A stretch of DNA of 64,000 nt from assembly GCA_027579435.1 (NCBI GenBank), contig JANBPK010000731.1:48835-112834 (forward strand). Reading direction: 5' to 3'. The notes beneath the pieces are model-generated. The model searched no databases and was not told the origin of the DNA. It saw nothing but the letters and a program-made list of their open reading frames with translations. The stretch comes from Candolleomyces eurysporus (lineage: Eukaryota; Basidiomycota; Agaricomycetes; Agaricales; Psathyrellaceae). Within the stretch, counting starts at the first letter, position 1, and every line of letters starts with the position of its first letter. Below, piece by piece: positions 57,183-64,000 of this stretch. The translations under genes and the position numbers were made by a program.

Positions 57183-59057
57183 TTAGGAGAGCTCAACGGG
57201 CGGAAGTACGTTCTCATCGAAAACAGCCAATAATCGAAGATGCCCCCAATGGTCCTCCGGATTCCTCAAATAATCAGAAATCCTTATCCCCTCCGAGTCT
57301 TCATTCGTATTGTAAACCACATCCAGCAGCGTCGAGAACGCCTCCCTGTGCACGTCTTCAAGGACAGGAACCTCCCCAACGTGCGTGTACACGTTCGCAA
57401 GGCCGAGGTCGCACATAGTCGTCTTGATAGGATACAAAGACGCCAGACCAAGCATCATAAGCACCATATCCCACCGCTCTCGAGAGGGTTTGTTCATCAG
57501 ACCGAATTTCCGCTTGGGGAGTTCGCTATAGCTAGCGATCATCTTTCCTGTGGGTCCGCGAACAGGTAGAAGGAGTTGTTCGAGATGTAGCGGGGTCCCT
57601 TCGACAACGCCAGGAATTTCCGATTCGTAACTTTCTGATGAAGGTGGTAAATCGAATGCACGGTTGATCACGTAGCCAACCGCTAGTGCGACTTTGCGGG
57701 TTATGGCCATGTCGAGGTCGTCGACTCGTTTTGCGGCAACGGCTTCCCGCAGTTCGGCACTCTTCATAAGGGTGTAGACGACATTTTCTTGAAGGTAAGG
57801 GAGCAGGGAGGTGGACTTGATCCACCATTTGAGAGTAGTCGCAGTCGAGGTGAGAGGTATCCAATGGCCAGACTTTTTCAGCCTTGCCCAGATTAGTCTC
57901 GCTACGAAAGATTCGTTAAAGGACGCATTTGGCCTCGAAAAAGCGACTCACACGGCATATCACAGATGCATAATGAATCTTGTAGGAGAGCCCATGCGGT
58001 CAACTTCTGATGGTCGTGGCTCAGTCCGAATTCTGTAACCGTCTGGGGATTGAAATCGTCCGTATGCGCATAGAAATGTAGGTGGTACAGGCGAGAAAGG
58101 TGGGGCAGGACCACGTTGAGACCCAAGATGACAGGCTGAAGGGATTTGAGTAAGTCAGCGGGTATGAAGAAATGAAAAGCGTACGTCGTTGAATAAAAAN
58201 TAGCGACTGGATTGGTAGAGACAGCTTAACGAGGCTGGTCAACCGATCACCAATCTGGTTAAACATCGTCTGGCGGAACCCCGAGAATCCCATAAATCCG
58301 AGCGAGGTGACTGCCATGTTCGTTCGGGTCAAAAGCTCTACGAGAATTTCCTCCGTCTCCGGAGAATTCGGGTTTTGAGGACCATATGTCACCTCTACTT
58401 CGGTGGCATGCGAGCTTGGTAGAAATATCGACATCGCCTCGAAGGGGCCAGTGAACTGGGCAAGAGAAGGCATTTTCACTTCCATTCTCCTGTGGTACAC
58501 TTTAGCCTTCTTGCTCTGTTCCGGAAGTTTGAATTCTCCCAGCAGACCTAGCCGCTTGATGTGAGGATGGCCGAGGATGAACGACATGATGTCTGCCGTT
58601 ATTGGGCAATAGATGTACAAGGCCTTCAGAGCCGGACAGTGCATTCGTTTCATGTGCGGTGACGGATCGAATCCTGGGATAGTGAGGTTGAGGACGACGG
58701 CGCCTGACGCAATATTCCGGAGGGCCGAACGTAGTGTTCTGCAGAACTGAGGAAGAGATGCCTGGCTGATGGCTTGGCTGCCAACTGAGTCAGAAATCAA
58801 ATGTAGGCCGTACGTCGAAGAAAGACTTACTTCGGACGAAGTACGAGCTTCCTCACATATCCCGCAGCCGTAAAGTTGAACGCCAGCGTTTCGCAGACAT
58901 TCTGGATTTTTNGGTATGTCTTCCAACTTTATGGTATGGTACAAACNTTCTTGCACATGCACCATAGAACGAGCGAGAGACTGTCAAAAAGGCAGTGAAC
59001 TTCATCTGCGTAAAAATTGTCCAAGATTTCAGAGAGAAGTTCTGGAGGTAGCCTCAT
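57183..59057 (-). CDS. F-box/LRR protein, frame disturbed by ambiguous bases
   Basis: Exons: complement of 57183..57901, 57952..58135, 58185..58777 and 58831..59057. The start M-R-L-P-P-E-L-L-S-E-I-L-D-N-F is a standard F-box opening. The rest has basidiomycete F-box/LRR text (Y-V-R-K-L-V-L-R-P, L-K-A-L-Y-I-Y-C-P, H-P-H-I-K-R-L-G-L-L, V-L-P-H-L-S-R-L-Y-H-L). Omitting the N at 58200 makes exon 3 (592 bases) fit both neighbours' phases, and omitting the N at 58912 restores the K-L-V-L-R frame into the GTAAGT donor. At the N at 58947 the frame still cannot be closed with one change. The gene is therefore either intact with base-calling faults or newly broken. Expected role: SCF ubiquitin-ligase substrate adaptor. 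Confidence 0.7.
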
Positions 59058-59355
59058 AGTGAGGCGAAGNCAGAAGCGACAGGAGCGCGTCGTGGCCGAC
59101 TGATATGATTGAAATTCCGCAGAATTGCGTATGTCATCGATCATTCCGAATTGATACTCCCTCTTCTCGCTCTCTTACACTTGTCAGTATGCTACATGCT
59201 CCTATCCATACAAGCCCAAATCAGAGAGGCCGTGAACTCCTATCGTCTAGCATTTCGCGCAGCTCTCCATTCTCTCTCACCCTTCTCCTTCCACCACTAT
59301 ATTAATCGAAACAGAGAAACAAAGTTCATCAGACTGTTCAACACCTCAAAGGGCA

Positions 59356-60618
59356 CTAGGTCCATACCTCAATCATCCTTCCGCATCCTTCCTCGAAGCT
59401 TACGCGCGGTTTATACCCCAACATTCTCTTGGCCTAATGAAGTGGATTGTCAGAAACCACGAAACGAGCTCCATACACACGACTCTTACCTTTTCGCAGC
59501 TATACCATTGGGTCGTCGTCAAATACCGATAGCTATACAAAGTGAAGAGAGGCGGCTTCCCCGTAAACAGGGAAACAAGCTCAGAAACCGCCGCAATGAG
59601 CCATGCAATGAAACCCGGAATTTGTACTTTCTTTCTATCAGGGTCGGCACCCATGAGCGTCCAAGCCGTTTCAGCCCAGACATAACTTGACTGGGGCCGG
59701 TCGTCTGTGACGAAGAACGCCTCCCCTGAGACCTCGTCTCGCGATGGTGAGTTGGGGGCGAGCTTATCAGCGGCGAGGAGGTGTGCGTCAGCGACGTTTC
59801 CTATATACGGGTGAGCGTCGAGTTTATATGATAGCAGGAGTGAGGGGACTTACCAACGTAGGTCACATCGTTCAACGCGGACCAATTACCCATGTGGTAG
59901 CTGTGCTGATTAGTCTCCAACGCCTCAGCCGTCCTAGGCATCCCACCCTTCTCCCTCGCGCTGAATGGCAACCACAATTCGGTCGAACGAACAAAGGAGA
60001 AAAACAGAGCCTGCTACTCACCCACACATCCCGCATGGACGAATCGCAACCGTCCGCATTCCGTCCCTTTCATTGGCTTTGATCACCATATCCTCAGCCA
60101 ACGCCTTGGTAAACCCATAAGTATTAAACTCCTTCGTGACCAGCTTCACATCGTCTTCCGTGGCCCCTTCAACGACCTGGCCAGACCACACAGCGCCCGT
60201 ACTCGAAGTATACACAAACGTCCTAACTCCGGTCTTCCGACACGCGTTCAAGATGGTCTGGGTCCCTGCGAGATTGATGCTGAGGAGAACGGAGCGCTTG
60301 GAGTCGTGCTGAGGCGAAACCGTATGGAAAACTGTCGTTATCGAATGCTGGTAGTTCGATGGCTCATGTCAATAAGACGCGATATAATTATGAATGGAAG
60401 TCAGGGTAACGTACCTCTTGCAGAACCTCATACAAATGGTCTTCGTCCAAAACATCTCCCTCAATATAAGTCACGCCATTGACCTCGTCACCTTCCAAAG
60501 GCACGGCCATATCGTACGAAATGACATTCTTTTCCCCACGGGCGACGAGAGCTTCTACGATATGTGATCCTAGGAAACCGGCGCCTCCGAGAACCAGATA
60601 ACACTCCGACGTCGTCAT
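59356..60618 (-). CDS. 3-beta-HSD family dehydrogenase, ERG26-like
   Basis: Five exons, complement of 59356..59433, 59490..59800, 59854..59960, 60022..60347 and 60415..60618; 341 residues, phases closed. The extended SDR cofactor loop is L-V-L-G-G-A-G-F-L-G-S-H at residues 8-19. The catalytic Y-G-F-T-K and upstream Y-T-S-S-T are present, and Y-V-G-N-V-A-D-A-H-L-L-A-A matches the 3-beta-hydroxysteroid dehydrogenase/isomerase family. In fungi the best-known member is sterol-4-alpha-carboxylate 3-dehydrogenase, which removes C4 methyl groups in ergosterol synthesis at the ER using NAD(P). A membrane-like helix (F-I-A-W-L-I-A-A-V-S-E-L-V) in the C-terminal third fits ER attachment. Other steroid or cinnamoyl-type reductases are possible. 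An upstream in-frame extension has no ATG. Confidence 0.8.
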
Positions 60619-60932
60619 TGGCGCTTTGATAGAGGATTCGGGGGTGGGTGAGGGTTTGGTCAACGTGATGGAGAACGCGATCTTGCTGCGGAGCGCCCTG
60701 CCTTATATCTGTGACCCCGTTTGGGGCGTGTTTCTCGGCCTCACTTGATCATCATAACGCGTGTATTTTATTTTATATTGGAGCGCCCATCAACCAGGGG
60801 CGCCGGTGTCGTGAGGAGTACACTATTGAGAAATCAAGGGTTCATCGGCCAGGCAATAGAATTTATCCATTAATTCCATCATAACGCGCACGGAAAAGGT
60901 TCCTGAGACACACTGGCAGGGAGAAACCCATG
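60619..60932. other. Intergenic stretch, no gene seen
   Basis: Promoter of the dehydrogenase gene and 3' flank of the kinase gene. No feature beyond AT-rich sequence near 60765-60780. Confidence 0.5.
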
Positions 60933-63733
60933 TCATGATCCTCGACGACGCGTTGAATGTCCCACCGTTCTCGAAACCTGTTCCAACCGCTCTTCCAAAT
61001 GACCAATATCAGCCATTATCTTCTTGTGCCTCTGCGCCAGCTCGTCCCATAGCCCATCTTCTGCTTGTTCCTTGGACTCGACTCGGTGGTCATCCTGCTT
61101 CTGCTTCTGCTTCTGCTTCTGCTCTGCTTCCCCCTTGTCTGTTTCCTGGGCTTTCCGCAACTCTTCGTTAACATTCCGCTCCTCTTCCCGTCGTCCCATC
61201 TCTACGCGAGACTCGGCCTCTCCATCGACAAAGAACGACGGCATCTTCTTCAACGACGGACCATTATACCTTGGATCTTTCGAAGTCGTCATACTCGCGC
61301 TCGCACCAGTGGAATTTGGCCTGAGAAACGTTGCACTCAATGGCGCCAAAAACCCTGTCGAACTCGATGCAGAAGCCGACCTCATCCTCCCAGACGACAA
61401 GGTCGTAATCCCCGACATCGTTGCCAGAGTCGGAGTCCCGCTTCGCCTCGAGGAAATGGTGATCGACATCGCTGATCCTGGCCGAGGTGTGGGACTAGGG
61501 CTGGGAGGACCTTCAGATTCTGTTCCGTCGCTGGCGGAACATGGGTAAACTGGACTTGTGGGCTCGAGGATGAGGGGGGCCAAACGTGCTTTGGGTATGG
61601 ACGGTTCGCTGGCGGTGTAGTCTGGCATGGGGATAGGGGTTGCAGTAGGGTCGAATCGCAGTTCTTTGCGAAGTGTCCCGTTAGTCCCGGTGCTGGTCTT
61701 CGACCTAGGCCTGGTAGCGGTTTTGTCGGAGACGGTGTCGTTGCCCCGCATGGTAAAAGAGGTGAGGATGCGGGGCTTGCGACCACTCTCGAGGACCTTC
61801 TTCCGTGCGCTCATCCCAACACAGTCGACGAGCTGCTTCATCGCTTCTCTTTCAGTGATAGTTCGTCTGGGGGCCGTTCGCCGGATGGTACTGGTCCTTA
61901 AGACGGTGTGCATCGGGGAGTGGGAATATCCGCGGGTAGGGGTTATATAGTGAAGAGGATTAGGAGCAGGCGTAGATAAAACGTGAGGGTATCCTGGGGT
62001 GAGGAAGTTGTTGGCAGGTGTGGCGTGAGTTGAGAGCGTCCTGAGGGGTGCTGGAGTCAGGTTGATATTGGAAAGTTCTGTCTCAGGAAGGTCTTGGAAC
62101 GCGTCGATCGTTGGTCCCCATGAAAATCCAATGAAAGACGAGTTCGGATCTTCACGAGTAGATGAGCGCAATTTGGGAGTCCCGCTCGAACGCAGGAACG
62201 ATGCCCCAGGTGAGGTGGCGCGAGACGACTGAAATAGGGCGGAAAATGCGAATCCTTGAGAGAACGATTCCTCCTGGCGCGACTCTGCGTGCCCGTTAGA
62301 ATGCGCCAGGTCATTCGCTTGAGGGTTTGGCGCAGAATAGGTGAATTGCGGAAGGTGAAGAGACGAGGGTGCCGGAGCTAGAAGAAAAGGTGAGTAAAAT
62401 GCGGGCATAAAAGCGCAAGGACGTACCTGTAGACAGTGTCATCCAATCTACACCTTCGAAGAAAGGATGGTCCGTGATTTCCATAATATTTCTTCGTCCA
62501 AGGCGTTGGTCAGCGTGAGTGAGGAGACTAGAAAGGTCAGAATTCTGTGAAGCAGGTAACGTGCAACGCCTACCCTTTCAACAGATCACGGAGTTCGGAT
62601 GAGACTCCGCCCTCGGCGGGAAACCGCAAGCTCTTCTGTATATCAGTGAGTACGACTCCAATCCAAAAACCTCAGACGTACCTCGTGGTTCATGATTCGC
62701 TGGTAGGTATGCCGAATCTCGTTGGCGAAGAACGGCGCCACACCGTATATCATCTCATAGAGCATCGCCCCGAGACTCCACCAATCGGTTTCGACGCCGT
62801 ATCCCTCGGCGTCTTGCTTGAGCTCTCTCGCAATCGTGGCCTCGTCTTCATCCTCCATCTCCAGAGCGACCAAGGCCTCTTCATGAGCCTTGAGAATTTC
62901 TGGAGAAATGTAGTCACAAGTTCCACAAGGAACTAGACAATACTGCTTAGGGAGGCGCTGGGTACCGTCGGGGCCGGGCGGCAGCAGAGGAGCTGCAGAG
63001 CCGAAGTCCAGCAAGAGGATGTGGGAATCCTTGGTGAGCACAAAGTTATGAGGCTTGATGTCTCTATGGGCAAATCCTTGCGAATGACACCAATGGATCG
63101 CACTGACGACCTGTGGTGCCCACCACCGAAGATCAGACTCTAAGATCTTGCCATCGTATGGGCTCGATTCGAGGACGTCCCAGAGGGTGCCTCCCTCGGC
63201 GTAGTCCATGATCAGATTCAAATGGGTGGGCATCTGATACGCGGCCAGCAATTGCGGTGCCCATGGAGAGTCGGTCAACCTCGCTTGTAGCAGAAGGTCA
63301 CGTTCCGTCTGAGGAGAGCATTGCTCTCGCGTCCGGAGCGCGAAAGCTTTCTCAATAGACTTGCGAACGTAGACTCGGTTGTCCAGTCGACAAGTTACGA
63401 GTTCAATCTGTATAAACATGGTGCTCAATGACAAAACGTGACCGTAGATTTGGCCAGATGAACATACTACGCCAAATTGGCCGTATTCGAGGGTTCCAAC
63501 AACCTGAAGGTCCTTATCCTGGAACCTTAACCCGTCGATTTCTGAGGTCTTGGCTTGGAAAATCGTCAATATTTCCCCGTAATTATTGCTAGTAAAGCTC
63601 GCTCACAGGTCTTCCCAATTACACTCTGCCCATGCATGAGACGATCTACAGCAGTCGCGTCTGCTTCCTCGTCGCCCTTGCTGCCGATGAGGGCACATAG
63701 TCGCTTTTTCCGTTGACGCCATGAGAGCGACAT
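60933..63733 (-). CDS. AGC-type Ser/Thr protein kinase, DMPK/GEK-like
   Basis: Six exons, complement of 60933..62377, 62427..62527, 62574..62635, 62682..63407, 63468..63553 and 63607..63733; 848 residues, phases closed. The kinase core is complete: [10 protein letters not shown] loop ending at residue 71, Lys87 in Y-V-R-K-S-I-E-K, Glu in [22 protein letters not shown], and [12 protein letters not shown]. The D-W-W-S motif and the tail [11 protein letters not shown] place it near AGC kinases of the DMPK/MRCK (GEK) group, which act on actomyosin and polarity. A Ser/Thr/Pro-rich region and a short C-terminal coiled coil follow; no PH or CNH domain is visible. A (CGT)n run lies just upstream of the ATG. 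Confidence 0.85.
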
Positions 63734-63740
63734 TCATCAG

Positions 63741-63762
63741 GCGTCGTCGTCGTCGTCGTCGG
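63741..63762. repeat. Short (CGT)n microsatellite
   Basis: About seven CGT units directly upstream of the kinase start codon, probably in the 5' leader. It reads GAC on the transcript strand. Length variation here would not change the protein. Confidence 0.7.
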
Positions 63763-64000
63763 GGACGTGATGAAGATGATGGTGGTAGAGAATGGGCGCC
63801 GGACGAACAGCCCTCAAAACAAAGTATTTAGCACGAAATAAATTACGTAATAAAGGCTTCACGTGTTCTAACCCTAGCACTGCACGTGCGCTAACCCTAG
63901 CCCGGGGCAATGAGCTCAGCACGGCCGCGAAAACTGGATCCGACCCCTTCCTCCCCAACCATATCCCCTCCATGTTGCATCTCCAACGAGTAGCGCGCCA
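63763..64000. other. Upstream region of the kinase gene
   Basis: Likely promoter sequence. Contains a repeated ACGTG core (CACGTG at about 63861 and 63884) within two copies of a C-T-A-A-C-C-C-T-A-G-C block at 63868-63900. No gene seen before the window end. Confidence 0.4.

Noticed and set aside
60935..61950. Plus-strand frames of 78-174 residues opposite the kinase tail
   Set aside because: They mirror the low-complexity Ser/Pro/Gln-rich tail of the kinase. No start context, introns or domain.
1..64000. CRISPR arrays, rRNA genes, bacterial-type operons and terminators
   Set aside because: No regularly spaced identical repeats with unique spacers, no rRNA-like conserved blocks, and the gene structure is spliceosomal throughout.

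Overview
The window looks like a nuclear contig from a basidiomycete fungus, probably an Agaricomycete. This is inferred from the many short spliceosomal introns (mostly 46-70 nt, GTRNGT donors and YAG acceptors, often with a CTAAY branch site), F-box/LRR and MYND-finger proteins, an AGC kinase of the DMPK/GEK type, a sterol dehydrogenase-like enzyme and a Helitron replicase-helicase. I worked only from the sequence. Exon boundaries were set by hand from splice signals and reading-frame closure, and gene models are given as exon joins inside each entry.

Left flank (1-9.4 kb): a chromodomain/coiled-coil/zinc-finger protein (-), an F-box-type protein (+), a short-chain dehydrogenase (-, seven exons including a 7-nt microexon) and a four-helix membrane protein (-).

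Central accessory stretch (about 9.4-54.9 kb): gene-sparse and repeat-bearing, made of lineage-type families. It holds tandem repeats, an intact Helitron RepHel (-), a decayed F-box-like gene, an acidic protein (-), an F-box protein (+), a small orphan (-), a protein with an RNase H1 N-terminal-like domain (+), a MYND protein (+), a GATA-finger protein (+), an orphan (-), a Cys-motif acidic protein (+), an orphan (-), a protein with a nucleotidyltransferase-like pattern (-), a diverged ribonucleotide reductase large-subunit relative (+), an orphan (-), a second nucleotidyltransferase-like protein (+) and a second MYND protein (+). Two families occur twice (MYND, nucleotidyltransferase-like). 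The reductase relative keeps its active-site cysteines but lacks one radical-path tyrosine and the C-terminal Cys pair, so it may be a pseudoenzyme.

Right flank (55.6-64 kb): a multi-pass membrane protein (-), an F-box/LRR protein (-), a 3-beta-HSD/ERG26-type dehydrogenase (-) and a DMPK/GEK-type protein kinase (-).

The genes are independent, with no operon logic. Single Ns are scattered at homopolymers. In one gene, removing an N restores the frame, so some Ns are probably consensus artefacts. No CRISPR array, rRNA or convincing tRNA was seen.
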